From the NCBI GenBank assembly GCA_020427395.1, contig JAGQON010000012.1, positions 34,531 through 98,530 of the forward strand: DNA of 64,000 bases, in the 5' to 3' direction. The stretch comes from Phycisphaerales bacterium (lineage in GTDB: Bacteria > Planctomycetota > Phycisphaerae > Phycisphaerales > UBA1924). The translations under genes and the position numbers were made by a program. Below the pieces are notes generated by a model. It was not told where the DNA came from, ran no database searches, and worked only from the letters and a program-made list of their open reading frames with translations. Of the stretch, positions 9,971 to 18,840 are shown piece after piece (the stretch's first letter is position 1; every line of letters starts with the position of its first letter).

Positions 9971-12574
9971 TCAGACATCGAGGTTCTTGACTTCCAGCGC
10001 GTGGTCCTCGATGTACTTCCGCCGAGGCTCAACCTGCTCGCCCATGAGCAGCGAGAAGAGGTTGTCGGCCTCGCCGGCCTGATCCCACTGGACGCGGAAC
10101 ATCGAGCGGACGCTCTGGTCCATCGTGGTTTCCCACAGCTGGATAGCGTCCATTTCGCCCAGCCCCTTGAAGCGTTTGATCTCCATGCCGCGTCTTCCGA
10201 TCTGGTGCAGTGCGGGGAGGATGGCGGGGATGTTTTCTGCCTCGACGATCTTGGCGTCGGGTGCCGAGGGGGTGGCGGTTTCGTCGTCCTCGGTTTCGAC
10301 CCTGGCGGGCTTGCCCGTCTTGGTCGTGGACCAGGCGAAGCGTGCGGGCATGCGCTGCCCGGTGACGGATTCCTCCTGAACGAGCCCGAAGTCGTTGATA
10401 TCGATGCCGAGCTTGGACAGCTCGTCGAAGATAACTGCCAGTTCCTTGTTTTCGTGGAGCTCGCGGACCGTGGCGATCATGCCGGATGTGGCGTCCTCGG
10501 TGGCGTCGTCCTCGATGTCGTCGGCGTGTCGCCACTCGTTGCGAGCGATGATCTCGAGCGCTTCCTGTTCGGACCATGCATACTCGCCGGTGGCGCGGGT
10601 CGCGACCTTATGGGTCGGGAGTTTGCCCTCGCGGCGCGAGGCGAGCAGGTCGATGAACTTGATACCTCGGCGTTCGGCGATCTCGACGAGTTCGCCCAGG
10701 CGGGTGAGCAGGCGGACGAGTTTCTCGGCGTCGTGGCCGGTGATCTCGGTGATGGCTTCCGGTTCTTCGCCGAGTCTGCAGTTGTTGATGTCGCGTACGA
10801 GCAGCGAGGAGCCCTCGAGGCCCAGCTCGGTGAGGACGCTATCGAGCTTGCGCTCGTTGAGGACATACTGCGACTTCTTGTTCTTGATGATCTGGTAGAG
10901 CGGGGGCTGGGCGATGTAGATGTGCCCGCGCCGGAGCAGCTCGTTCATGTGGCGGAAGAAGAAGGTGAGCAGGAGTGTGCGGATGTGCGAGCCGTCCACA
11001 TCGGCGTCGGTCATGATGATGACCTTGCCGTAGCGGAGTTTGGTGATGTCGAAGTCGGTGCCGATGCCGCATCGCAGCGCGGCGATGAGGGTGCGGATTT
11101 CCTCGAAGCCAAGGACCTTGTCGATGCGGGCACGCTCGACATTGAGGAGCTTGCCCCGGAGGGGGAGGATGGCCTGGCACTCGACATCGCGGCCCTGGGT
11201 CGCGGAGCCGCCCGCGGAATCGCCTTCGACGATGAAGAGCTCGGCCTTGTCGAGGTCCTTGGTCTTGCAGTCACGCAGCTTGTGGGGCATGGAGCCGCTG
11301 TCGAGGGCGGTCTTGCGCCGGGTGAGCTCGCGGGCTTTGCGGGCGGCCTCGCGTGCCTGGGCGGCGACGATGCCCTTGAGGCAGAGCTTCTTGGCTTCTG
11401 CGGGGTGTTCTTCGAGCCAGTTGTTGAGGGCGTCCTGCACCGCGCCCGAGACGAAGGATTCGATCTCGGGGTTAAGGAGCTTTTCCTTGGGCTGGTTGTT
11501 GAAGGTTGGGTCGGGGAGCTTGACGCTGACGATGGCGATGAGGCCTTCGCGGAGGTCGTCGCCGGTGGGGTTGGCGTCTTTCTCCTTGAGGATGCCCGAA
11601 CGCTTGGCGTAGCCGTTGAGCGTGCGGGTGAGGGCAGTCTTGAAGCCCTGCCCGTGGGTGCCACCGTCGGCGTTGTGGATGTTGTTGGCGAAGGTGAGGA
11701 GTGTTTCGTTGTAGCCGTCGTGATACTGGAGCGCAATCTCGCAGATCATGGACTCTTCGGGGATCTCCTTGCGGAGGAAGACGGGCGAGGAGACCTCGGT
11801 CTTGCCCTTCATCAGGTGCTGGACATACTCGAGGAGCCCGTTGTCGGCCTTGAAGGTGTCGTGCTTGACCTTGCCGTCGGCACCGACGCGTTCGTCGGAG
11901 AGCTTGATGGTCACGCCGGGGTTGAGGTAGGAGAGCTCGCGGAGGCGCTGGGCAAGAATGGAGTAATCGAAGGTGGTATCGGGGAAGATTTCGTGGTCGG
12001 GCTTGAAGACGACGGTAGTGCCGGTCTTGCGTTCGGAGCTGGCTGGGATCTTGCCGACATCGTGGAGGGGGACGGTGACGACGCCGCGTTCGAAGGTGAG
12101 GGCCTTGATCTCACCGTCACGCCAGACCTCAACTTCGAGGAGTGAGGAGAGGGCGTTGACACAGGAGACGCCCACGCCGTGGAGCCCGCCCGAGACCTTG
12201 TAGGCCGAGCCCTCCTGCTGGAACTTGCCGCCCGCGTGGAGCTTGGTGAGGACGACCTCAACGGCGGGCTTGCCGTTGAGGGTGGGGTCGTCGTTCTTGA
12301 CGGGGTCGGTGGGGATGCCTCGCCCGTCGTCGGTGACCTTGACGGAGCCGTCGGCCTGGACGATGACAGAGACGAAGGTGGCGAAGTCGGCCATGGCCTC
12401 GTCGATGGAGTTGTCAACGACCTCGTAGACGAGGTGGTGGAGCGCGTTGAGCCCGGTGCCGCCGATGTACATACCGGGGCGTTTGCGCACGGCCTCGAGC
12501 CCCTCGAGGACCTTGATCTGGTCTGAGGAGTAGGCGTTCTTGGGGGTGGCGGATTCGGGTGTCTGTTCGCTCAT
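9971..12574 (-). CDS. gyrB: DNA gyrase subunit B
   Basis: An 867-residue ATPase subunit of DNA gyrase, which introduces negative supercoils. It has the GHKL ATPase domain (VLEGLEAVRKRPGMYIG, EVVDNSIDEAMA, DDGRGIP, GGLHGVG), the TOPRIM domain (ELFIVEGDSAGGSA, MTDADVDGSHI) and the C-terminal RFKGLGEMD element. Between TOPRIM and RFKGLGEM there is an acidic insertion of roughly 200 residues, making it longer than most GyrB proteins and comparable to insert-bearing ones. No Shine-Dalgarno precedes ATG 12574. A TACAAT box at 12645-12650 on the minus strand is a plausible -10. gyrA is not in the window. Confidence 0.96.
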   Translation of the reverse strand: MSEQTPESATPKNAYSSDQIKVLEGLEAVRKRPGMYIGGTGLNALHHLVYEVVDNSIDEAMADFATFVSVIVQADGSVKVTDDGRGIPTDPVKNDDPTLNGKPAVEVVLTKLHAGGKFQQEGSAYKVSGGLHGVGVSCVNALSSLLEVEVWRDGEIKALTFERGVVTVPLHDVGKIPASSERKTGTTVVFKPDHEIFPDTTFDYSILAQRLRELSYLNPGVTIKLSDERVGADGKVKHDTFKADNGLLEYVQHLMKGKTEVSSPVFLRKEIPEESMICEIALQYHDGYNETLLTFANNIHNADGGTHGQGFKTALTRTLNGYAKRSGILKEKDANPTGDDLREGLIAIVSVKLPDPTFNNQPKEKLLNPEIESFVSGAVQDALNNWLEEHPAEAKKLCLKGIVAAQAREAARKARELTRRKTALDSGSMPHKLRDCKTKDLDKAELFIVEGDSAGGSATQGRDVECQAILPLRGKLLNVERARIDKVLGFEEIRTLIAALRCGIGTDFDITKLRYGKVIIMTDADVDGSHIRTLLLTFFFRHMNELLRRGHIYIAQPPLYQIIKNKKSQYVLNERKLDSVLTELGLEGSSLLVRDINNCRLGEEPEAITEITGHDAEKLVRLLTRLGELVEIAERRGIKFIDLLASRREGKLPTHKVATRATGEYAWSEQEALEIIARNEWRHADDIEDDATEDATSGMIATVRELHENKELAVIFDELSKLGIDINDFGLVQEESVTGQRMPARFAWSTTKTGKPARVETEDDETATPSAPDAKIVEAENIPAILPALHQIGRRGMEIKRFKGLGEMDAIQLWETTMDQSVRSMFRVQWDQAGEADNLFSLLMGEQVEPRRKYIEDHALEVKNLDV

Positions 12575-12860
12575 ATGGTGTGTTTCTGTGCGCTTGAGCC
12601 TGGTGTTGGTTTTAGCGATTTTGGGGTCTGGTTTTGGGTGCTGTATTGTAGGTTGGGAGGGGGTAGATGGCGCTGGTTTGGGTGGGGGAGTTTTGCGGTG
12701 TAAACCCTTGGAAATGCGGGTTTGTGGAGTGGTGTTGCGGGTTTCATGTCTGCGGTGGAGATTGCTGTCAACGAGACCGCAAAGTTCAAGTCTGTGGTTG
12801 ACACTCGAATGGAGATCCGCAGGGTGATGTTGGGTGCAGGTCTGGGTGTAGGATGACTCG

Positions 12861-13676
12861 TTGAGTGATGAAACTGACAAGACTGTGCAGCGAGCGCCCC
12901 GTTATGCGATGCGGATGTGTGGGAAGTGTTCCTATCCCATGACTCGCTCATCACGGGACGATATTGGGCGATTCATCTGTCCGGAGTGCGGGAAGGTGCT
13001 TGGGCCTCAAGTGCTCGATCCGGAGCAGTTTGGCGAAATCCGGGCGGCTTATATCGCGACCCGGTACCGCTTGTTGCGGTCTCTGGGCTTGACGCTGTCT
13101 GCGTTGTTCATCGGGGAGGGGTATGTCGAGCGTGCACGGTCGCGCTGGGTTGATGTGGTGTTTGACCTGATTGTTGTTGGTGGTGCCTTGCTCGCGATGC
13201 TCATCGCGCATGCGCTGATAGGATTCCAGTTGCATGGGAAGCGAAGCGGAATCCTGCGACTGCATGCGGGGTGGGCCTTGATGGTGTGTGCATTCGGTAT
13301 CAACCTTGGCACGGCGTCGTTCGTTCATCCTGGGGTGATGCAGTATCTGTTTCTGGTCGCGTTGTTCACGGGGCTGGCGTTGCTCGCGTGGGATGTCGTT
13401 GATCGGGCGAGGCGGTTTCCGATCGCGGGGGATGCAAGGATTCCACATATGCTGGCGACGAGGTCGTTTCAGGTTGTGGTCGGGCTGGGTGTCTTTGTCA
13501 TGCTGAGTGCCGCGTTGCTTCACCCGATGATGGAGACTGCCTGGACCTTCGTTGGGGCTATGACCTATGTGCTCGGGTTGTTGTCCTTGGTGATGTTGAT
13601 GACGGCACGGGTTGGGTTGCATCAGGCGGCTCGGAAGTGGATGCATCCGATCGAAGTAAATGATTCTTCGGTATGA
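12861..13676 (+). CDS. Zinc-ribbon membrane protein, unknown function
   Basis: A 271-residue protein. An N-terminal CGKCSYPM..(about 15 residues)..CPECGKV supplies two CxxC pairs of a zinc ribbon. At least five hydrophobic segments follow. The family is not recognised; this architecture is common among uncharacterised planctomycete membrane proteins. The start is TTG 12861 with GTAGGA about 8 bases upstream; no in-frame ATG precedes the zinc ribbon. It diverges from gyrB across a 286-base spacer that is T/G-rich on the plus strand. Confidence 0.65.
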   Translation: MSDETDKTVQRAPRYAMRMCGKCSYPMTRSSRDDIGRFICPECGKVLGPQVLDPEQFGEIRAAYIATRYRLLRSLGLTLSALFIGEGYVERARSRWVDVVFDLIVVGGALLAMLIAHALIGFQLHGKRSGILRLHAGWALMVCAFGINLGTASFVHPGVMQYLFLVALFTGLALLAWDVVDRARRFPIAGDARIPHMLATRSFQVVVGLGVFVMLSAALLHPMMETAWTFVGAMTYVLGLLSLVMLMTARVGLHQAARKWMHPIEVNDSSV

Positions 13677-13690
13677 GTTCGACCTGCGCG

Positions 13691-13781
13691 TGCAGGGGAG
13701 GTATCCCCTGCAACCCCTCTTGGGGAATGGTTGTGGGGGTGATCTTGCTACACATACAAATCCCCCGTTGGGAGCGGGGGA
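13691..13781. repeat. Cluster of three hairpins between convergent genes
   Basis: TGCAGGGGA/TCCCCTGCA (13691-13712, perfect 9-bp stem, GGTA loop), CCCC-TCTT-GGGG (about 13714-13725) and TCCCCCG/CGGGGGA (13761-13781). They fill the gap between the convergent zinc-ribbon and porin genes and probably end transcription from both sides, although no T tract is present. The last hairpin resembles the second half of the double-hairpin repeat family. Confidence 0.55.
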
Positions 13782-13812
13782 GGCACAAGAGAAATGCAAT
13801 AGTTGCGGTATG

Positions 13813-15141
13813 TCAGAAGCTGGCTTCGAGGCGGAGGCCCATGACGAGGGCATCGTCGATGGTGCTGTTACCGGCGGGGTCGATGATGTACTGGAGGTCG
13901 GGCTTGATGGAGAGGAAGGGTGTGAGCTGGAGCTTGTAGAAGAGCTCGATGACGGTTTCGTCGTCGGTGTAGCCGGCGTCTTCGCTCAGGTCGATGAATG
14001 TGATGTAGATGCCCGTGGCGTCGTCGGGGCGTGATGACCAGGGTCCAACCCAGCAGGCGCCGGCGGCGAGGTGGAGGGCGACGTCGTTGACGGCCTCATC
14101 GCCGAAGCCGAGCTGGGCGAAGAGGTCGATGCCTCGGTCGTCGTCGGCGTTCCAGATGCGGTGCTCGGCCAGGGCATAGAAGCCGCTGGTGCCGCTTTCA
14201 GTACCGCCGAGGAAGCGGGTGAAGTCGCCGTCGTGGTGCCAGAAGCCCAGGCCGGCCCGCCCGCCCTCCCAGAAGAAGTTGGCTTCGGCGAGATAGACAT
14301 AATCGTCGGAGCGGTCATCGTTGAAGAAGCTGTCGGGGCCCTGGAGGCCGGTGCGCACGCCGTCGACCGTGGCGGCGCCGTCCATGAAGCCGGCGGTGAT
14401 GGAGAAGTGCTCGTTGGGCATCCACGAGAGAATGATGCCGGTGGATGGGTCGGGGTAGGAGGGGAGGGCGAGGAGTGTGGGGGAGAAGCCGGCGGAGGAG
14501 TTGACGAACTCGCCTGCGGCATCGACGAAGGCAAACTCAGAGTTGCCTTCGATCTTGCCGAGCTTGACTCGGATCGTGTCGTCGAAGAGGAGCTGCTCGA
14601 ACCAGAGTTCGGAGAGCTGGTGGCGGTGGTCGGCCTCGATGTTGGAGACGCCCTGGAAGTCGCCGGCGTCGGCGCTGAGACTCGGGCCGTCGATCCAGTA
14701 GAAGTCCGCGAAGACGCTGGCTCCTTCCCACTTGAACATACGCTGCAGGTCGAGGGTGACATTGACATCGAAGAGTGCGCGGGCGCTGGACTGGGAGCTG
14801 ACACCGCCGTCGACGACGCTGAACCACTCGCCGATGAATGTGGCTTCGACCGTGACGCCGGATTCTTCGAGCTTGGTGCGGTGCCCGCCCCAGTCGCCGG
14901 TAGCCCGATCGAAGTCGAACCAGCTCGATGGCTGTTCGGCTTCGGCTTCGTTGGTCTGCTCGCTGGACTGAGTCTCTGTCTGGGGTGGCTGCTGGGTGCG
15001 GGTTTCACGCCCGCGGACACCCTGGGGGCCGACCATGTCGCTTGAGCCTGATTCTGCGCCTGTGGCGAAGTCTTGCGCCGCGGCCGTGCCGCAGGCAGTA
15101 AGCAAGGATGCGACAACGATGAGTGAGCGGTCAAAGTTCAT
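13813..15141 (-). CDS. OprB-family carbohydrate porin
   Basis: A 442-residue outer-membrane protein with a signal peptide (MNFDRSLIVVASLLTACGTAAA), a Gln/Thr/Glu-rich low-complexity spacer, and the OprB family entry motif RATGDWGGHRTKLEESGVTVE. Alternating beta strands follow, ending in an aromatic terminal strand (GLRLEASF) typical of outer-membrane beta barrels. OprB porins pass sugars across the outer membrane. GGGAG lies seven bases before ATG 15141. It diverges from the membrane-protein gene at 15356. Confidence 0.85.
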   Translation of the reverse strand: MNFDRSLIVVASLLTACGTAAAQDFATGAESGSSDMVGPQGVRGRETRTQQPPQTETQSSEQTNEAEAEQPSSWFDFDRATGDWGGHRTKLEESGVTVEATFIGEWFSVVDGGVSSQSSARALFDVNVTLDLQRMFKWEGASVFADFYWIDGPSLSADAGDFQGVSNIEADHRHQLSELWFEQLLFDDTIRVKLGKIEGNSEFAFVDAAGEFVNSSAGFSPTLLALPSYPDPSTGIILSWMPNEHFSITAGFMDGAATVDGVRTGLQGPDSFFNDDRSDDYVYLAEANFFWEGGRAGLGFWHHDGDFTRFLGGTESGTSGFYALAEHRIWNADDDRGIDLFAQLGFGDEAVNDVALHLAAGACWVGPWSSRPDDATGIYITFIDLSEDAGYTDDETVIELFYKLQLTPFLSIKPDLQYIIDPAGNSTIDDALVMGLRLEASF

Positions 15142-15343
15142 GGTGACTCCCTGTTTCCTGTGTGATGGGACGAGGGAGCATCGAAGCTTTGCGTGGGCAT
15201 GTTCAGCCGTATTCTCGGTTCCGGGTGCGAAGTTGGTCGGGCGACACAGATCGGAGGCGTGAGGACGCAATCCGGCGCGATGGTGCTGGGGAAGATGGCC
15301 AGTCGGGCATGGCCAGTTGGCTCCTGTCCCGTCGAGTATGGGG

Positions 15344-15349
15344 TATATT
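15344..15349 (+). promoter_or_regulatory. Candidate leaderless -10 box (TATATT)
   Basis: TATATT ends six bases before ATG 15356, placing the expected transcription start on or next to the start codon. No Shine-Dalgarno is present. A clear -35 is not seen. Confidence 0.45.
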
Positions 15350-15355
15350 GGACCT

Positions 15356-16393
15356 ATGCGTGATGACCACGAAGAGCCCGATCAGATCGACTTTGATCTC
15401 GGGCTCTCTGTGAGCGACAAGGTGGGTCACGAGTTCGCGGGCGTGGGATCGTCGGGGACCTTGGTGTCGCTCGTGATAACGCAGGGGTTCGCGATGCTGT
15501 TCCTGATCCCGGTGGTGGCGTACTTTGCGCTGCGGAATCTGGCCGGGGCGTCGGCGTTGATCGCGGGCTTGGGTTCGGGTGTGCTGGGTGCGGCGGTGCT
15601 GGTGCTTGGCTATGTGATGCTGCGGAGTCTGAATCAGTCGAACTACAAGGGCGGGGGGTTCTTCAAGAACGAGAGCGATTCGCGGTACCGGGTGCGTGCG
15701 GTGATTCCGGCGAAGCGGCGCAACGATCGGGTGATGCGGTGGGTCGAGGCGGCCGTGCATGCGGAGGTGCGTGATGTTGAGCCGCTGCGTGCGGATGAGC
15801 TGGAGACGGTGCGTGGGGGGTTCGATCCGATCGTGGTGCGTCCGTGGTTCGGGATCAAGCGGGGGCGTGCGTTCTGGTGGACAGCCGTGGTCTGCGGGCT
15901 GGTGTGCGCGGCGGGGCTGCTGCAGCTGATGAGCCTGCTGATGGGTGGCTGGGGCGCGATGATGAAGAGCACCGGGTTTCTTGGCTACGCGATGACGGGC
16001 GCAGGGATGGTGAGCGGGCTGGTGTGCGCGGAGCTGATCTGGCCGGTCTATCTGCGGCTCGTGCCCGGGCGGCTGGACCTGTTCCGGTACGGCTTCCTCG
16101 GCTCGGGCGAGCCTGAGGTGGAGACGCACGACCTTCGGACGCAGGGTGTGTGCATGGACTTTGGCAGCTACACGCTTGCGCTGGAGCCGGAGCGCCCGGT
16201 GGGCGAGCCGCTGCCAGGGCTGGTGAGGGGGAAGCGCTGGCCGTATGGGCAGACGCTGCCGGATGGGTATGCGCCACGGTATGTGTGCGTGGCGATGGTG
16301 GTGGGGCGGCGCGAGCTGGCGCAGCGTGTGATTCAGGCGGCGCGGACGGATGAGGCGACGCCGGTGGTGAGTGAGAGGGAGTTGATGGGGTGA
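15356..16393 (+). CDS. Multi-pass membrane protein, unknown function
   Basis: A 345-residue protein with an acidic N-terminus (MRDDHEEPDQIDFDLGLS). Two pairs of hydrophobic helices lie at about residues 37-90 and 170-235, separated by a soluble segment containing KNESDSRYRVRAVIPAKRRNDR. A soluble C-terminal part of about 100 residues follows. No family is recognised. The ATG follows a TATATT box rather than a ribosome-binding site. Its stop codon abuts that of the convergent small membrane gene in a shared TGATCA. Confidence 0.6.
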   Translation: MRDDHEEPDQIDFDLGLSVSDKVGHEFAGVGSSGTLVSLVITQGFAMLFLIPVVAYFALRNLAGASALIAGLGSGVLGAAVLVLGYVMLRSLNQSNYKGGGFFKNESDSRYRVRAVIPAKRRNDRVMRWVEAAVHAEVRDVEPLRADELETVRGGFDPIVVRPWFGIKRGRAFWWTAVVCGLVCAAGLLQLMSLLMGGWGAMMKSTGFLGYAMTGAGMVSGLVCAELIWPVYLRLVPGRLDLFRYGFLGSGEPEVETHDLRTQGVCMDFGSYTLALEPERPVGEPLPGLVRGKRWPYGQTLPDGYAPRYVCVAMVVGRRELAQRVIQAARTDEATPVVSERELMG

Positions 16394-16675
16394 TCAGTGC
16401 CGTCGGGCTTTCTCGATGAGACTCCCGATGAGATAGACCATCCCGAAGACGATCATCACGAGCCCAGCGAGGGCAGCGAGCAGCCATGCGAGCATGGCTG
16501 TGACCATCAAGTCTTGGTGGACACCCTCGTTGTGATCGTGGTACCAGTTCACCCAGAACTGGGCAAGGCCGTAGGCGATGCCCGGGAGCGATACACCGAT
16601 GGCGATCAACGCACACGCGATCGGGATCTGGCGTTTCTTCAGCCAGGAGACTTGTTTCTGTTGTGAGACGATCAA
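16394..16675 (-). CDS. Small two-helix membrane protein
   Basis: A 93-residue protein with a Lys/Gln-rich N-terminus, a helix around CALIAIGVSLPGIAYGLA, a short polar loop (WYHDHNEGVHQDL) and a second helix around WLLAALAGLVMIVFGMVYLIG. The family is unknown. I chose TTG 16675 because GGAGG, supplied by the adjoining repeat, lies nine bases upstream. Translation further upstream would only read the repeat. The start is uncertain. Confidence 0.5.
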   Translation of the reverse strand: MIVSQQKQVSWLKKRQIPIACALIAIGVSLPGIAYGLAQFWVNWYHDHNEGVHQDLMVTAMLAWLLAALAGLVMIVFGMVYLIGSLIEKARRH

Positions 16676-16680
16676 CTGAA

Positions 16681-16735
16681 GACCCCCTCCGCCACGCTGC
16701 GCGTGCCACCTCCCCCGCAAGCGCGGGGGCGGCGA
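16681..16735. repeat. Double-hairpin intergenic repeat, copy 3
   Basis: CCCCCTCCGCCACGC-TGC-GCGTG-CCACCTCCCCCGC-AAGCGCGGGGGCGG, the same two-hairpin plan as at 21-81 and 3262-3319. It appears to contribute the ribosome-binding site of the small gene on its left. Confidence 0.7.
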
Positions 16736-16739
16736 GTGA

Positions 16740-18056
16740 TCACGGAACGATCAGCACGCGGCTGATGTGTTCGGCGAGCATCTCGTAGACGATGTCGATG
16801 TCGCCGTTGGCGAGGCGGACGCAGCCCATGGATTGATCGCTGCCGATGGAGTCGGGGTCGATGGTGCCGTGGATGCCGTAGGAGGTGTGGGCGGCAGAGT
16901 CGCCGACGCCGGTGAGGCCGATCCAGTATTCACCGATGGGGTTGTTGGGGTCGTTGGGTGCGTACTGCTCGCGGGCGTTTCGGGGGTTGACCCAGCCGGG
17001 GTTCTCGAGCTTGTTGGCGGAGACGACGAACTCGCCGACGGGTGTGCCGTCGGATTCGCCGAGCCCGACATCGAAGGAGCGGATGTAGAGCCACGAGGCG
17101 GGGTCGGCGGGGGCACCGTGGTAGATGTCGATGCGGTGGTCGGACTTGTCGACGATGGCGTGGAAGGGGCCTCGCACGAGCTTGATGTTCTGCCCGAGCT
17201 GGATCTTGGCGGGGTCGCTGATGCGGTTGATGCGCTGGATGAACTTCCAGTGGGTCGCGAGCTCACGGCGGGCGGCGATGCGGGAGAGCGAGTCGCCGGA
17301 CTGGATTTTGTAGGACTCGCACATGGGGTCGTTGGGATCGACGGTGGGCGAGAAGACGAGCTGGTTGTTGAGGGTGGTCAGCTCGTCGCGCAGCAGCTGG
17401 CGCTCGGCGGCGGAAAGGTTGGCGTTGATGAGCGTGCGGGAGAGCAGGGCACGGGCACCGACGCGGTCGTTCTGGGCGACGAGTCGGCGGGCGGTGTCAA
17501 GCTGGATTTGTACGCCGCGCAGGGTGGTGTTGCGGTCCTCGACCTGCGGCTGGCGGGCGGAGTCGGGGACGGTGTTGGTCTGGGTGGTGGTGGCGGTGTT
17601 GTTGGCCTGCTTGGTGGCGGCGTCGAGGATGTCGGTGTTGGCGGGGGTGTTGGAGCCGCTGTTGCTATTGGAGGGGGTGCGGTTGGTGATCTCAACTGGC
17701 TGGGTCGGAGTGTTGTTGCCCGAGTTGTTGCGGGGGTTGGTGTTGTTGCCGATGAGGCGGTCAACCTCGGCGTTGGGGTCTGGCGCGGGGGTTGAGCCGG
17801 GCAGGGCGCGGGTGGGGCGGTCCTCGTTGCCCAGTTGGGGGGTATTGGCGGTGTTGTTGGCGATCTGCTCGCCCGGGTTGGTCTCATCGGGCGTGGCGGA
17901 GGCGTTGGGACGGATGAAGAGGTACCAGAGCCCGAATACGAGCGCGAGGATGGCGACGGCCGCGATCAGGCGACCCAGCGGGTTCTTGCGTGAGCGCCGG
18001 TAATGGACCTGTGACGAGCGGGTGGCGTTGCGTGACGATTGGCTTGGGAGACTCAT
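16740..18056 (-). CDS. LysM and L,D-transpeptidase (YkuD) protein
   Basis: A 438-residue membrane-anchored cell-wall enzyme. A basic N-terminus and one helix (about 29-48) are followed by a long Asn/Thr-rich linker, a coiled region, a LysM peptidoglycan-binding motif (YKIQSGDSLSRIAARREL..) and a YkuD catalytic domain with IHGT..SIG..SMGCVRL, where His and the final Cys are the catalytic residues. It should form 3-3 peptide cross-links or attach proteins to peptidoglycan. ATG 18056 is followed directly by the cytoplasmic basic stretch. Confidence 0.92.
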   Translation of the reverse strand: MSLPSQSSRNATRSSQVHYRRSRKNPLGRLIAAVAILALVFGLWYLFIRPNASATPDETNPGEQIANNTANTPQLGNEDRPTRALPGSTPAPDPNAEVDRLIGNNTNPRNNSGNNTPTQPVEITNRTPSNSNSGSNTPANTDILDAATKQANNTATTTQTNTVPDSARQPQVEDRNTTLRGVQIQLDTARRLVAQNDRVGARALLSRTLINANLSAAERQLLRDELTTLNNQLVFSPTVDPNDPMCESYKIQSGDSLSRIAARRELATHWKFIQRINRISDPAKIQLGQNIKLVRGPFHAIVDKSDHRIDIYHGAPADPASWLYIRSFDVGLGESDGTPVGEFVVSANKLENPGWVNPRNAREQYAPNDPNNPIGEYWIGLTGVGDSAAHTSYGIHGTIDPDSIGSDQSMGCVRLANGDIDIVYEMLAEHISRVLIVP

Positions 18057-18110
18057 CCGTGGGTCCTTTGGGCTCGAAGTGCTCGAGTGTGGCGCGATTT
18101 CTGCCCGAGT

Positions 18111-18674
18111 TTATACGGGTTCGAGCGGGCCCCGTTCAGTAATCACGCGATCGACGCGGTGATCGTGCGGCTCGGTGGGGACCGAATCGACGACCTGGGC
18201 GTGATAGCACACCCCGATAAGGGTGGGTCGGTGCCCCGCTTCATGCAGGGCGCTGATGAATCGATCATAGAACCCCGCGCCGCGTCCGAGCCGGTTTCCG
18301 GCGCGATCGAAGGCGAGACCGGGGAGCAGGATCACATCGAGTTGTGCTGGTTCCACCAATGCGAGCCTGGGTTTGGGCACGCGGATGTCGTATCGGCCTG
18401 TTTCGAGGTCGTTGGCCAGATTTGTGATGGCGACGGGTGCCATTGATTTGGTGGCCCAGTCGATGTTAGGGATGACGATGGTTTGGCCCCGGTCGAGGGC
18501 GGCGGTGATGAAGGGGTCGAGTGAGAGCTCGGTGCCAAAGGCGGCGTAGGCGAGGATGGTGGAGGCGGAGGCGATAGTGGGGTCGGAGAGGAGGTGGGGG
18601 GTGTGGGTATCAGTTGCAGCTCTGGCCTGCTCTGGTGTCACACGCTCAAGGGTGCCCTTCAGCGTGGCGCGCAT
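18111..18674 (-). CDS. 5-formyltetrahydrofolate cyclo-ligase
   Basis: A 187-residue enzyme of folate metabolism that converts 5-formyl-THF and ATP to 5,10-methenyl-THF (EC 6.3.3.2). It carries the family nucleotide-binding motif GLAFDRAGNRLGRGAGFYDR and a C-terminal DHRVDRVITE. ATG 18674 is chosen because the basic opening MRATLKGTLERVTPEQAR fits the family. Sixty bases of its 5' part (18544-18603) recur without a mismatch at 21308-21367 inside the chimeric frame, evidence of a local duplication. It diverges from the dockerin gene at 18841. Confidence 0.88.
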   Translation of the reverse strand: MRATLKGTLERVTPEQARAATDTHTPHLLSDPTIASASTILAYAAFGTELSLDPFITAALDRGQTIVIPNIDWATKSMAPVAITNLANDLETGRYDIRVPKPRLALVEPAQLDVILLPGLAFDRAGNRLGRGAGFYDRFISALHEAGHRPTLIGVCYHAQVVDSVPTEPHDHRVDRVITERGPLEPV

Positions 18675-18840
18675 AATGGATTTGTCGCTTATAGGGTGCA
18701 CAAAGAATCGTAGGGTACCATATCTGGGGCATCGATCACAGATTCGTAACAGGTTGATCAAATGGGGGTTGGTCTTGGAGCGATGCCTGATACATTGGGT
18801 GTGCTTTCATTGTTATTCTTGGACGCTTTGAGGAAAGATC

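Noticed and set aside
9809..12145. Long open frame (about 778 codons) on the plus strand opposite gyrB
   Set aside because: It mirrors the gyrB codons, is rich in Glu/Asp/Gly/Leu/Val as expected for the reverse complement of G+C-rich coding DNA, and shows no domain.
12575..12860. Riboswitch or attenuator in the gyrB leader
   Set aside because: Only weak pairings and a possible -10 (TACAAT on the minus strand) are visible; no known riboswitch core could be recognised.
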